25,762 nucleotides of DNA from Bacillota bacterium (GCA_016872075.1 VHBF01000001.1:1-25762), one strand, 5' to 3'. Counted from the stretch's first letter, positions 1-7,983 are shown. Notes: generated from the letters alone by a model not told the origin. A program made the numbers and translations.

Positions 1-231
1 GAGGACCTTCAAGACCATTTACTTGCGCTGGAAAAACAGTCGCAAGCCGGCATGATCACTGACAATATGAATAAGATTATGCAAATCGCCAAAGATGGCG
101 GAGGGTTTGCCAAAATGTCAGGTGCGGGTGGGGGCGATTGTATGTTGGTTTTTTTGACTCAACGTAAACAAGCCTGGTTTACCAAACAGATAAAATTACT
201 CAATTTTACAATTCTTTCCGATATAATTTAA
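1..231 (+). CDS. mvaK2: Phosphomevalonate kinase, C-terminal part (5' end outside window)
   Basis: The frame is open from the first base and ends at TAA 229-231, giving the last 76 residues of a protein. The segment SGAGGGDCM (codons at about 118-144) is the third conserved GHMP-kinase motif, in the GAGGGDC form typical of phosphomevalonate kinases. The enzyme phosphorylates mevalonate-5-phosphate in the cytoplasm. The next gene, IPP isomerase, starts two bases after the stop, which fits a mevalonate-pathway operon. Mevalonate kinase and diphosphomevalonate decarboxylase share the fold but usually have different residues after GAGGG, so this assignment is preferred though not certain from the tail alone. 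Confidence 0.8.
   Translation, partial: EDLQDHLLALEKQSQAGMITDNMNKIMQIAKDGGGFAKMSGAGGGDCMLVFLTQRKQAWFTKQIKLLNFTILSDII
222..227 (+). promoter_or_regulatory. Candidate -10 box for leaderless start of fni
   Basis: TATAAT lies six bases before the fni ATG and there is no Shine-Dalgarno between them. It sits inside the last codons of the upstream kinase gene, so it would be an internal operon promoter. No clear -35 is visible. Because the gene is also two bases from an upstream stop codon, reinitiation is an alternative. The same spacing occurs at six other starts in the window. Confidence 0.45.
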
Positions 232-233
232 AT

Positions 234-1226
234 ATGAATCGAAAAGACGATCACATTCAACTAGCGTACGCCCAACAAGCAAAAGCAAACGATTTTGACA
301 CAATTAAATTTGTCCACCACGCCTTTCCAGAAATTGATGAAGCTGACCTCGACTTATCAGTATCCTTATTCAACCAAAAATTCCCTCTGCCTTTTTATAT
401 CAACGCGATGACCGGTGGTAGTGATCAAGCCAAACTCTTAAATGAACGTTTTGCGATGCTCGCCAAACATTTTCAGATTCCCCTTGCAACTGGTTCGGTG
501 ACAGCGGCCATCAAAAATCCAAACTTGGCAGATTCTTTTACCATCATTCGGGAAGTTAATCCTCAAGGTTTTGTCATGGCCAACGTTGGCGCAGGGCAAA
601 CGATTGAGAACGCCAAAAAAGCTGTGACGTTATTAAATGCTAACGCCTTACAAATTCATGTGAATGTAGTTCAAGAAGTGGTGATGCCAGAAGGTGATCG
701 TGATTTTACCGGCCTACTGAAGTCAATCCAACTCATTAAAGATGCATTGAACATCCCAGTGATTGTCAAAGAAGTAGGTTTTGGGATGAGTACAAAAACC
801 ATTAAACAACTAAGCGATATCGGTGTTAAATATCTTGATGTTGCTGGACAAGGTGGCACTAATTTTGCGGTCATTGAAAATCAACGACGACAAAAACCAT
901 ACTCAAGTTTTGATGATTGGGGTTTATCAACGGTGCAAAGTTTAATCAATGCCAAAAGCTTCCCCCAGTTAAATATCATCGCAAGTGGCGGTGTTCGCAA
1001 CCCACTTGATGTGGTGAAGTGTTTAGCGCTAGGCGCGAAGATTGTCGGTTTATCAGGTTTTTTCTTGCATCTAGTTAAAGACCATACCCATGAACAAGCC
1101 GTAGAAAAACTCAATCAATTTATCGAAGAAATCAAAATGATCATGTTAGTGTTAGGGAAGAAAAGAATTCGTGACTTAGTGAACGCTGATATCACCCTAT
1201 CCTCTTCTTTATCTAAACCATTATGA
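234..1226 (+). CDS. fni: Type 2 isopentenyl-diphosphate delta-isomerase (FMN-dependent)
   Basis: This 330-residue protein interconverts isopentenyl and dimethylallyl diphosphate, using FMN and NADPH. It opens with RKDDHIQLA, the family's N-terminal substrate-binding signature. MTGGS follows near residue 60, then QIHVNVVQEVVMPEGD (near 139-154) carrying the Gln and Glu of the substrate and Mg site, VIVKEVG near 175, and the FMN phosphate-binding segment ASGGVRN near 252. Length matches the family (about 330-350). The ATG comes two bases after the upstream kinase stop. The TGA stop overlaps the ATG of the prenyl synthase (ATGA), so the two are translationally coupled. Type 2 isomerase is the usual partner of the mevalonate route in Gram-positive bacteria. 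Identification is firm. Confidence 0.96.
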   Translation: MNRKDDHIQLAYAQQAKANDFDTIKFVHHAFPEIDEADLDLSVSLFNQKFPLPFYINAMTGGSDQAKLLNERFAMLAKHFQIPLATGSVTAAIKNPNLADSFTIIREVNPQGFVMANVGAGQTIENAKKAVTLLNANALQIHVNVVQEVVMPEGDRDFTGLLKSIQLIKDALNIPVIVKEVGFGMSTKTIKQLSDIGVKYLDVAGQGGTNFAVIENQRRQKPYSSFDDWGLSTVQSLINAKSFPQLNIIASGGVRNPLDVVKCLALGAKIVGLSGFFLHLVKDHTHEQAVEKLNQFIEEIKMIMLVLGKKRIRDLVNADITLSSSLSKPL

Positions 1227-2062
1227 AAACACTCATTGAATCTTCCTTAATTCAATTTATCGATCGGTTACCAACTTCAACATTAAAAGAAGCGGCTCTA
1301 TATGCAGTGAAAGCCGGTGGCAAAAGATTCAGACCATTGGTTGTGCTTTCACTCATTGAAAGTTATGGCGGTGATTATTTGCCGTTTGTTGATTTAGCCA
1401 CGAGTATTGAAATGATTCATCTCTATTCTTTAATTCATGACGATTTACCGGCGATGGATGATGATGTCTTAAGACACGGCGTGCCTACGATTCATAAACA
1501 ATTTGATGAGGCAACCGCCATTTTATTAGGAGATGGTTTGTTAACTAACGCGTTTGAACGCGTGAGTGAATCACGTTCTATTCAGGACCATCAAAAAGTG
1601 AAACTCGTGCAATTGTTAGCGACCCGTGCTGGACTCAATGGCATGGTCTATGGCCAATTTTTGGACATTGAAGCAGAAGGAAAGCAAGCCAATGTTGAAC
1701 ATTTAACACTCATCAGTCGCCATAAGACCGGTAAATTGATTGAGGCTGCCTTTCGTATGGGTGCCTTGATCGCCGCTCCACAAGATGAAGAACGTTGGGG
1801 CCAAATTGGTTTGCATTTAGGGTTGATGTTTCAAATTCAAGATGATGTCTTAGAAATCACAGCGACAGAAGCTGAACTACAAAAATCGAAATCAGATGTT
1901 GCCTTAAATAAAGCAACTTTTGTCAGTCAATTGGGTTTACAGAAAGCAAAGGCGATGATTGTATCCCTATATCAAGAAGTGCAAAAAGAATTATCGTTTT
2001 TGAAAATAAAAAAGCCTACCATCACAGAATTAATTAATAAGATTTATGCCCGTCGTTATTAA
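1223..2062 (+). CDS. ispA: Short-chain polyprenyl diphosphate synthase (farnesyl/geranylgeranyl type)
   Basis: This trans-prenyl transferase of 279 residues condenses IPP with allylic diphosphates. GGKRFRPLVVL binds the diphosphate. The first Asp-rich motif is LIHDDLPAMDDD, the DDx4D form typical of bacterial IspA. GQFLDI and HKTGKLIEAA follow, then a second Asp-rich motif, QIQDDVLE, whose last Asp is replaced by Glu. The C-terminal lysine/aspartate segment (near KSDVALNKATFV) is also present. It is slightly shorter than E. coli IspA (299). The start overlaps the fni stop by four bases. Product chain length (C15 or C20) cannot be decided from the sequence. The 3' end overlaps a convergent gene by 29 bases. 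Confidence 0.92.
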   Translation: MKTLIESSLIQFIDRLPTSTLKEAALYAVKAGGKRFRPLVVLSLIESYGGDYLPFVDLATSIEMIHLYSLIHDDLPAMDDDVLRHGVPTIHKQFDEATAILLGDGLLTNAFERVSESRSIQDHQKVKLVQLLATRAGLNGMVYGQFLDIEAEGKQANVEHLTLISRHKTGKLIEAAFRMGALIAAPQDEERWGQIGLHLGLMFQIQDDVLEITATEAELQKSKSDVALNKATFVSQLGLQKAKAMIVSLYQEVQKELSFLKIKKPTITELINKIYARRY

Positions 2063-2423
2063 CGTCGTGAATAAACGCAGTTTTACCTTTAAAGATTCGG
2101 TCAAAGTTTAATTTTGTTTTTTGAAGAATAATGTTGTTTTGTGGAATTAACGGGTGAGCTTGTAACCAGACTTTTAATTGATCAACTAAGGATGGATTGG
2201 GTACGACCGCATAATGCAAATAAGTAAAAGGAATAATAAAAGCATTCTTTTTTAAATCTTCATTTCCAGCTTTATCTAATATCTCTTGGATAGAGGCATT
2301 GTTTAATCCTTGTAACCAGTCTTTGATTTCATTTTCACGATATTCAAAAATGACATCGGCAAGAAACCGATGCATCAGCATCATCGCTTCATTAGATTCA
2401 AGTGGGTGTAATTTAGGATCCAT
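2034..2423 (-). CDS. Hypothetical protein, 129 residues
   Basis: I do not recognise this protein. It is an open frame with ordinary mixed composition: amphipathic helical stretches (residues 10-60) and a hydrophobic FIIPFTYLHYAVVP segment near 63-76. There is no signal peptide and no obvious catalytic motif. The ATG overlaps the end of the broken kinase upstream by 11 bases, and the gene runs in the same direction as sua5, so it looks like the last gene of that small minus-strand operon. Its final 29 bases overlap the end of the prenyl synthase gene tail to tail. It could be a small standalone domain or part of the decaying kinase locus. Confidence that it is a gene is moderate because there is no homology evidence. 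Confidence 0.5.
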   Translation of the reverse strand: MDPKLHPLESNEAMMLMHRFLADVIFEYRENEIKDWLQGLNNASIQEILDKAGNEDLKKNAFIIPFTYLHYAVVPNPSLVDQLKVWLQAHPLIPQNNIILQKTKLNFDRIFKGKTAFIHDVNNDGHKSY

Positions 2424-2939
2424 AAAGATTGAGGATGAATCGTGCTCCTATTTCTATTGTATCGAGGAAGTTTTCATTTGTAACATCGAACACTCGATAA
2501 TAATAAGTTTTTTCTGATTTGGAGGGGAATTTGTAATCCTCATACATTTTTTTGAGAGCGTTAATCTCAATTTGTTTCCATATTCTTTTTTCATTACGTT
2601 CTTTAATCACTTGGTAATCGGTTTTGACAAACGCAAAATATAAAATAGGAATTTTTGGAAATTGTAATAAGAGTTTACCTCGATATTCAGGGTTTATAAG
2701 CGTGGCATCAAACGCAACCACCTAACCATTATTCAAGGCAGATCGTGCTCGTTGATATGCTAATTCCCATACAAGGGATTCCATTTCCGGCCTGAATTGA
2801 TAATCTTTTGCAAGTTCAAAACGAATCTCATCAGTTGAGATAATCACCAGGGTATTAATGTTTTTTTAAGGCCACCAATGAAAGTTGATTTACCGGATAA
2901 AGGCGGACCAGAAAAAATACATAAAATTCCTTGACGCAT
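2413..2939 (-). pseudogene. Broken P-loop nucleotide/polynucleotide kinase-like gene (AAA_33 type), frameshift plus nonsense codon
   Basis: Reading down from ATG 2939-2937 gives a Walker A motif, GPPLSGKST, at residues 11-19. After a run of seven A (plus-strand T 2861-2867) the frame hits a stop at 2846-2844. One extra A would restore a frame reading VIISTDEIRFEL, then WELAYQRARSALNNG. That frame is broken by TAG at 2724-2722 and resumes as VVAFDATLINPEYR and IPILYFAFVKTD, ending at TAA 2415-2413. STDEIR, the ERA-like helix and VxFDAT are the order expected for small P-loop kinases related to polynucleotide kinase and zeta toxin. The restored length would be about 178 residues, normal for the group. 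The remnant starts 7 bases after the sua5 stop. Two independent lesions argue for true decay, although the homopolymer one could be a sequencing error. Confidence 0.8.
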
Positions 2940-2946
2940 GATTGGT

Positions 2947-3954
2947 TTATAGTTTAATCGTTTTGGACGATGCTTTTTCAAGACGATTCATGAGCGCGGT
3001 CCCAATCCCTTTGGTAGAAAAGGTATGAGTGTAAATGGTTTTAACTTTAAGGTCGTCCAGTGTTCTTAAAGTACGATAAAGGGTTCTTGCAATCGTTTCT
3101 AATGTAGATTGTGGACCAAGGGCAAAGGTATTCATGGTCAAGGATTGTAATTGTCCACATACTTCATTACTACCCATGAAGACTGCTTCTGGATCATTGA
3201 CCTTTTTTAAGAATTTTACAATTTCTTCAGTATTGCCATCAAGGATCACAACATCACCAAAGGGTTTGTAATGTTGATATTTCATACCGGGTGACTTAGG
3301 AGCCTTGTCGACTTTACTTGAAGAAATCACCACCATGCCAAGAACATTTTCAATCGCCTCTACACTGACAGCGCCAGGTCTTAGAATTGTAGGAATTTTT
3401 GTGGTTAAATCGATGACCGTGGATTCAATCCCATATTCAGGAATGCCACCATCAACAAACACTGCTACTTTGCCAAAAAAATCTCGATAAACGGCTTCAA
3501 AGGTTGTACCTGAAGGTTTCCCTGATAAGTTGGCGCTTGGGGCACATAATGGAACACCAGCGGCTTTGATCACTTCTCTTGCTAAGGAATCTTTTGGCAT
3601 CCGAACGGCAACGGTTGGTAAATTGGCTGTAATCAAATTAGGAACGGCGTTCGCTTTTGGTAAGACCAGTGTTAACGGCCCAGGCCAAAAGGCATTAATC
3701 AGTTTCTTGGCATAGGCGTTTACTTCTGTCACTAGCAAATCTAACTGGTTTAAATCCGCAATATGAATGATGAGAGGGTTATCTTGAGGTCTGCCTTTCG
3801 TTGTAAAAATCTTCTTCACCGCGATTTCATCATAGATGGAAGCCCCTAGACCATAGACTGTTTCAGTAGGAAAAACGATTAAATCATGATTTTCAATTGC
3901 TTTTTTAATTAAATTTTCTTCCAGTAGTGGATGCTTAATGATGGTTGATTTCAT
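2947..3954 (-). CDS. sua5: L-threonylcarbamoyladenylate synthase, Sua5 type
   Basis: This enzyme makes threonylcarbamoyl-AMP from Thr, bicarbonate and ATP for the t6A modification of ANN-decoding tRNAs. The YrdC domain covers about residues 15-205: VFPTETVYGLGA, then KGRPQDNPLIIHI with the substrate-binding Lys/Arg, and CAPSANLSGKPSGT. The linker RPGAV and SPGMKYQHYKP lead into the C-terminal Sua5 domain (about 235-335), including the ALMNRLEKAS segment. The 335-residue length matches Sua5 rather than the short TsaC form. There is no Shine-Dalgarno. A TAGAAT box ends six bases before the ATG, pointing to a leaderless mRNA. It shares a 48-base divergent region with the next gene. Confidence 0.94.
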   Translation of the reverse strand: MKSTIIKHPLLEENLIKKAIENHDLIVFPTETVYGLGASIYDEIAVKKIFTTKGRPQDNPLIIHIADLNQLDLLVTEVNAYAKKLINAFWPGPLTLVLPKANAVPNLITANLPTVAVRMPKDSLAREVIKAAGVPLCAPSANLSGKPSGTTFEAVYRDFFGKVAVFVDGGIPEYGIESTVIDLTTKIPTILRPGAVSVEAIENVLGMVVISSSKVDKAPKSPGMKYQHYKPFGDVVILDGNTEEIVKFLKKVNDPEAVFMGSNEVCGQLQSLTMNTFALGPQSTLETIARTLYRTLRTLDDLKVKTIYTHTFSTKGIGTALMNRLEKASSKTIKL

Positions 3955-3960
3955 AGGGTT

Positions 3961-3966
3961 ATTCTA
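3961..3966 (-). promoter_or_regulatory. Candidate -10 box for leaderless sua5 start
   Basis: On the minus strand TAGAAT is followed by six bases (AACCCT) and the sua5 ATG, with no ribosome binding site between. No convincing -35 is visible 16-18 bases upstream. Confidence 0.55.
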
Positions 3967-4002
3967 CCATTAAATAACGTTCCATAGTAAGATAGGATAG
4001 GA

Positions 4003-4977
4003 ATGAAAGAACTAAAAAGAATCCTTTTATTAGACCCCTCTATCGCCACATTTAATGTTGGAGATAAAATTATTTCTCAATCAGTAAGAGAACACTTAAA
4101 ACCGTTAATTGATTTTAGTTTCGTGATTGAAGCCTCGACCCACTTACCAGTGACGATGTATCTCAAAAATATATTTTATAGTTATGATTTTGATTATCGT
4201 TTTGTTTGTGGATCGAATTTAATCCGCGGAAAAATGAATCGCATCATTAAACTATGGGATATTAATTTACGATCCGCAAGTATTGTTTCCCCATTAATTT
4301 TAGTTGGGGTTGGTTGGTGGAAAAAGGGCGATTTACCTAATCAATATTCTAAGTTACTTTATGGCCGCCTTTTAGATAAAAAAATGCTTCACTCGGTTCG
4401 GGATAACTATACTCTGAATCAATTCCAACAAATGGGTTTTAAAAACATTCTTAATACCGCTTGCCCGACGATGTGGAAATTAACCAAAGACCACTGTAAA
4501 GACATTCCTAAAACCAAATCCCAAGATGTGGTTACCACCCTTACCGATTATGATAAAAATCCTGTTGCAGACCAACAAATGTTAAATATTTTAAGTAAGA
4601 AATATCGCAAAGTTTATCTATGGTTACAAGGGGTTAACGATTTTAATTATGCGAATTTACTCAGCCTACCCCATAACTCAGAATTAATTAATCCGAATCT
4701 TGAAGATTATGATGCCATTCTCAATTCACCCGATATTGAATACGTGGGTACGAGATTACACGCAGGCATTCGCGCCTTACAAAAGAAAAAAAGAACCATT
4801 ATTCTTGCCGTTGATCACCGCGCTATTGAAAAGAAAAAAGACTTTCAATTAACAGTCCTTGATCGTAATGAAATCCAACTATTAGAAGGGATGATTGATG
4901 ACCGGTTTAAAACCGACATCCAATTGCCTCTGGATGATATTCAAGCTTGGAAAAATCAATTTATCCATGCCAAGTAA
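4003..4977 (+). CDS. Polysaccharide pyruvyl transferase family protein
   Basis: This 324-residue soluble protein starts like the family: LLLDPSIATFNVGDKIISQSV, where a GD near an N-terminal beta strand precedes a helix. The middle has SVRDNYTLNQFQQMGFKN (about 131-148), matching the 'R(D/E)xxS...L...G' segment. Near the C-terminus VGTRLHAGIRALQKKKRTI carries the signature (G)xRLHxxIxA of PF04230. Members transfer ketal pyruvate to surface sugars, or act as related CsaB-like enzymes. The donor and acceptor cannot be read here, and no glycan genes are nearby. The start has only a weak AGGA just upstream, with TAAGAT nine bases before the ATG. Its 3' end overlaps thiN by 11 bases. Confidence 0.75.
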   Translation: MKELKRILLLDPSIATFNVGDKIISQSVREHLKPLIDFSFVIEASTHLPVTMYLKNIFYSYDFDYRFVCGSNLIRGKMNRIIKLWDINLRSASIVSPLILVGVGWWKKGDLPNQYSKLLYGRLLDKKMLHSVRDNYTLNQFQQMGFKNILNTACPTMWKLTKDHCKDIPKTKSQDVVTTLTDYDKNPVADQQMLNILSKKYRKVYLWLQGVNDFNYANLLSLPHNSELINPNLEDYDAILNSPDIEYVGTRLHAGIRALQKKKRTIILAVDHRAIEKKKDFQLTVLDRNEIQLLEGMIDDRFKTDIQLPLDDIQAWKNQFIHAK

Positions 4978-5596
4978 ACATGCGACCCTCGTTTTATCTC
5001 AAGTTACCTTGAATGATTTGCCTTTGATACAAGGCGATATCATTGCCGTTGATAAGGGTTGTGAATTATTATTAAAAAGTAAGTTTCCCATTCAGTGTGC
5101 GGTCGGAGATTTTGATTCTATTTCTCCAAGATTCTTGGCCCAACTCCAACAGCAAAAAGTCCCCCTACACAAATTCCCTAAACAAAAAGATCAAGCGGAT
5201 GCTGAACTCGCATTAGATTGGAGTATTCAACGAGGTTATGACCAGATTTTCATCGTGGGATTTTCTGGTGGTAGGCTCGATCATTACCAAGCGATTTTAC
5301 ACATGCTTTTTCGTTTTCAAAAACCGAATGTGACCTTGTTAACATCTCAGCAATCGATACAGTATTTGCGCCAAGGAAATTATGTTTTAAATCATGAAAA
5401 AACGGAAACCTATTTTTCCGTTTTGACGCTCTCTCAAGCAGTGATTTCTCTCCACGGTAGTCTATATCCACTGACTGAGAAAACCATCACCGTCAAAGAT
5501 ACTTTTACTTTATCCAATGAATGGAAGGATAAGAAAAAAGTAACGCTAACGGTTCACTCTGGCGAAATTTTGTTGTATCGAACGAAGCTTACTTAA
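4967..5596 (+). CDS. thiN: Thiamine pyrophosphokinase
   Basis: It transfers pyrophosphate from ATP to thiamine to make the cofactor TPP. GDFDS (47-51) is the N-terminal metal and substrate motif. DQADAELAL (75-83) is the KDxTD-like segment, with Ala-Glu where T-D is more usual. GFSGGRLDH (98-106) is the characteristic GGRxDH motif. The C-terminal beta domain is variable, as usual. I chose the ATG at 4967 because MPSKHATLVLSQV aligns with the normal N-terminus and gives 209 residues. An upstream in-frame ATG at 4895 would lie fully inside the preceding gene. The gene overlaps that neighbour by 11 bases and the convergent DUF998 gene by 51 bases. Confidence 0.92.
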   Translation: MPSKHATLVLSQVTLNDLPLIQGDIIAVDKGCELLLKSKFPIQCAVGDFDSISPRFLAQLQQQKVPLHKFPKQKDQADAELALDWSIQRGYDQIFIVGFSGGRLDHYQAILHMLFRFQKPNVTLLTSQQSIQYLRQGNYVLNHEKTETYFSVLTLSQAVISLHGSLYPLTEKTITVKDTFTLSNEWKDKKKVTLTVHSGEILLYRTKLT

Positions 5597-6163
5597 GGTT
5601 AACTCTCCGTAACTACTTAACGTCCATAATGTCGTGGTTAAGAGGATGAGTCGTTGAAATATTCCGCGAATCTCTTGACGATATAAAATAAAAAATCCTG
5701 AGAAAACCAAGGCAAAAACCAAAAAGAATAAATGTTGTAATTTTAAGTACTTTTGTTTAGATAAAGCGGCGTGAGTGGTAATACTTGCGACGGTAAGTAA
5801 GTTACTAGCATACGTAATATAACGATGGATGATCACGACCGTTTCATTCACGTTTGCATTGATTAAACCATCATAACTGGTTGGGAATATTCCTAATAAA
5901 AAGGTCATCAAACCATTCAGTGCAGTTAACCAAAATAACCAAGTGGGTAGTTTTTGCTGAAGAAGATAGTAAACGGCAAAGGCGATGTAAGAAGCACCAC
6001 CTAGAAGAAATCCAGTGGTTAAAATCCAAGCATTAGCTACGCCTTGCCCTGCCAGTTCACTCATCGTGTGTTGATAAAATAAATAACCTTCGGGTGCGAA
6101 AAAATGCGCTAAGAAGATAATGGAGACAATCAAGAGATTGGTCAAACGAATACCGAGATACAT
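5546..6163 (-). CDS. DUF998 family integral membrane protein
   Basis: This 205-residue membrane protein has about six hydrophobic segments (roughly 7-25, 45-67, 75-93, 108-128, 138-158 and 165-185). The HTMSELAGQG motif after the first segment (32-41) is the hallmark of DUF998 proteins. LGIFPTSYDGLINANVNETV and the following His (about 90-112) match the second conserved block, in which family members place a 'His...ha' helix. The biochemical role of the family is not established. The start codon overlaps the fabV stop (TAATG), so it is translated as part of the fabV operon. Its last 51 bases overlap thiN on the opposite strand. Confidence 0.8.
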   Translation of the reverse strand: MYLGIRLTNLLIVSIIFLAHFFAPEGYLFYQHTMSELAGQGVANAWILTTGFLLGGASYIAFAVYYLLQQKLPTWLFWLTALNGLMTFLLGIFPTSYDGLINANVNETVVIIHRYITYASNLLTVASITTHAALSKQKYLKLQHLFFLVFALVFSGFFILYRQEIRGIFQRLILLTTTLWTLSSYGELTLSKLRSIQQNFARVNR

Positions 6164-7356
6164 TATTTGGGTTCCAACAGACTTAATTTGTCCATATCGA
6201 CATCAGCCTCGTAATTGACGTTAGCGAATCGGAAACCGTGGATTTGATAAAATTCATCAATAAATTGTTTGGTTCCGTTTAGTTGAAAGATGCCATCATT
6301 TTCAAGTTTCTTACTCATGGCATCAATTTCGGCTTGGATGTTAGCTTGCATTTCGTAATGGTCAATGCGAATACGCCCTTTTTCATCAAGTAGACGTTTG
6401 TTACCATACACCATGTCTTTAAATAAACGATGTTTATGTTGGAGTGTGGACTCATGCACTCCGTGTTTTTTCATCACTTCAAACATCGTAGAAACATAAA
6501 AGGCAATCTTGGGAATAAAGACACTAGCTTTGGTGACCACGGCTTTTGAAACTGAAATTAAACCTTCACCTTTAATCCGTTGTTTTAACAATTGATTGAT
6601 TTGCACACCGGCAGCTTCTAAGTCATCTTTAGCTTTACCAATCGTACCATCACGGTAAATCTTTGAATTATTCTTACTACCAATATAAGTATAAGAAATC
6701 GCTTTGGCACCCGTATTGAGTAGGTTAGCATCCGTTAATTGTTGGACCCAATCTAACCAATCACTGCCACCCATGACATAAATAGTATCTTTGATTTCTT
6801 GTTCAGAAGCCGGGGTTACTGTTAAATCTTTAATTTGCATTTCACCAATATCAATGGTTTTACCTGTCACTGGTTCACCAATGGTTTTGAGGGTTGAGCG
6901 CACCAATTCACCAGTGGTTGGATGTTGTCTGGCCCCCGCGGCGAGTGAATAGACAATTAAATCAATTTTTCCAAACGTTTTGCGAATATAATCTTTGACC
7001 TGATCCTTCATGCTTTGGGCAAAGGCGTCGCCAACGAAATCTTTATGAATTATGCCACTGCTTTGCATTGCTTGTTGGAAATAGATATTGTTCCACCAAC
7101 CCGCTGATCCAGTTCGATCGCCCTTAGGTCTTGATTCAAACGATACATTGATTGTTTCTGCTCCAGCATTAACCCCAAGCGTGACACGGGTGGATAAGCC
7201 ATAACCTGAAGAACCACCAATAATGAGAACTTTTTTTGGACCAGTAAAGTTAGGTAATGTTTTTGCTTCGTTGATCAGACCCAGGACATACTGTTGACAT
7301 CCTAGCGGGTGACTATTGGTAAAGACGTTACTGCGTAATGATGGTTTAATTTGCAT
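6163..7356 (-). CDS. fabV: Trans-2-enoyl-CoA / enoyl-ACP reductase, FabV type
   Basis: FabV is a long-chain SDR-like enoyl reductase (about 400 residues; here 397) that uses NADH to reduce trans-2-enoyl thioesters in fatty-acid synthesis. The N-terminus has the family's THPxGC-like block (NSHPLGC, 14-20). The nucleotide-binding loop is IGGSSGYGLSTRV (46-58). FESRPKGDRTGSAGWWNN (73-90) places a Glu (E74) where FabV selects NADH. Catalytic Y234 and K243 sit in YRDGTIGKAK, which is the diagnostic Y-x8-K spacing. A strong AAGGAGT lies upstream of the ATG. The gene is downstream of a damaged marR-type regulator in the same direction, a position typical of fatty-acid regulators, and is followed by the coupled DUF998 gene. 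Confidence 0.95.
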   Translation of the reverse strand: MQIKPSLRSNVFTNSHPLGCQQYVLGLINEAKTLPNFTGPKKVLIIGGSSGYGLSTRVTLGVNAGAETINVSFESRPKGDRTGSAGWWNNIYFQQAMQSSGIIHKDFVGDAFAQSMKDQVKDYIRKTFGKIDLIVYSLAAGARQHPTTGELVRSTLKTIGEPVTGKTIDIGEMQIKDLTVTPASEQEIKDTIYVMGGSDWLDWVQQLTDANLLNTGAKAISYTYIGSKNNSKIYRDGTIGKAKDDLEAAGVQINQLLKQRIKGEGLISVSKAVVTKASVFIPKIAFYVSTMFEVMKKHGVHESTLQHKHRLFKDMVYGNKRLLDEKGRIRIDHYEMQANIQAEIDAMSKKLENDGIFQLNGTKQFIDEFYQIHGFRFANVNYEADVDMDKLSLLEPK

Positions 7357-7454
7357 AAGGACTCCTTAAACTAACGTTATTTTACTCTAATTTGCTTGAA
7401 TAAAGAAACTACCAAAAAAGTGGAGGGATGAAACGTTAAGAAGATAAGAAAAAT

Positions 7455-7955
7455 TTATTTTAAATTTGCTTTTGTTGGCAATTTTTCTTCAGTGTCTAAG
7501 GTTTTATTTTCTTCATCAATAACGGTTTCTACAACACGAAAAGCTTTCATCATCCCTCTCACATCAAATAAGGATAATTTTCTAATGCTCTTATTGACAA
7601 GGTTATCTCCAAACTGAAAGGAGCGTTGATTAGAAAGTTTGCCTTGTTCGGTTAATTCTAAAAAGTAAACGCGATTATCGTTTGTATTTTACACTTTTTT
7701 TAAATAGCCCTTTCTTATTAACGACTTGACTGAATTGGAAATGACGGGTGGTGAAAGTTGAAGATATTTAGCAATATTCATGACTGTATGGTCGTTATTT
7801 TTTTTCATACGATCTAATAAACCAAGTAACAACATTTCCCGAATTGTGAGACTATTTTGGGAACGAATTCTTAGGGAACGTTCAATGAGCAAATATGCTT
7901 GAAAATAAAATTTTAAGAATGAATCTTGAAAGTTGTCCCCAAAAATCTTAAACAT
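7455..7955 (-). pseudogene. MarR-family transcriptional regulator interrupted by an in-frame TAA
   Basis: Codons 1-88 encode an N-terminal dimerisation helix and a winged helix-turn-helix (TVMNIAKYLQLSPPVISNSV, about 57-76, is the DNA-reading helix pair), then RKGYLKKV. The next codon, TAA at 7691-7689, stops translation. Without any frame change the same frame continues NTNDNRVYFLELTEQGK, which is the rest of the MarR wing, and a C-terminal helix ending at TAA 7457-7455. The restored length is 166 residues, normal for MarR. Only one substitution (for example AAA to TAA) separates it from an intact gene. The truncated 88-residue product would lack the wing strand and C-terminal dimerisation helices. 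Its place upstream of fabV suggests a FabT-like role, which is an inference. Confidence 0.82.
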
Positions 7956-7983
7956 ATTAATGTTATCTTACCGAATATTAATG
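7954..7983. promoter_or_regulatory. Direct repeat ATATTAATG x2, candidate operator at the marR start
   Basis: ATATTAATG occurs at 7954-7962 and again at 7975-7983, 21 bases apart, which is two helical turns. Between them, on the minus strand, lies TAAGAT (7970-7965), the best -10 candidate for the marR-type gene. A second small inverted repeat, TGGTG-TTG-CACCA (7982-7994), follows. Autoregulation by the MarR protein is a reasonable inference but is not shown. Confidence 0.35.

Noticed and set aside
2299..2517. 72-codon plus-strand frame opposite the hypothetical and kinase remnants
   Set aside because: It has no ribosome binding site, odd composition, and lies antisense to better-supported frames.
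4895..4966. Upstream ATG extending thiN by 24 residues
   Set aside because: The extension lies inside the preceding gene, has no family similarity, and the ATG at 4967 gives the normal N-terminus.
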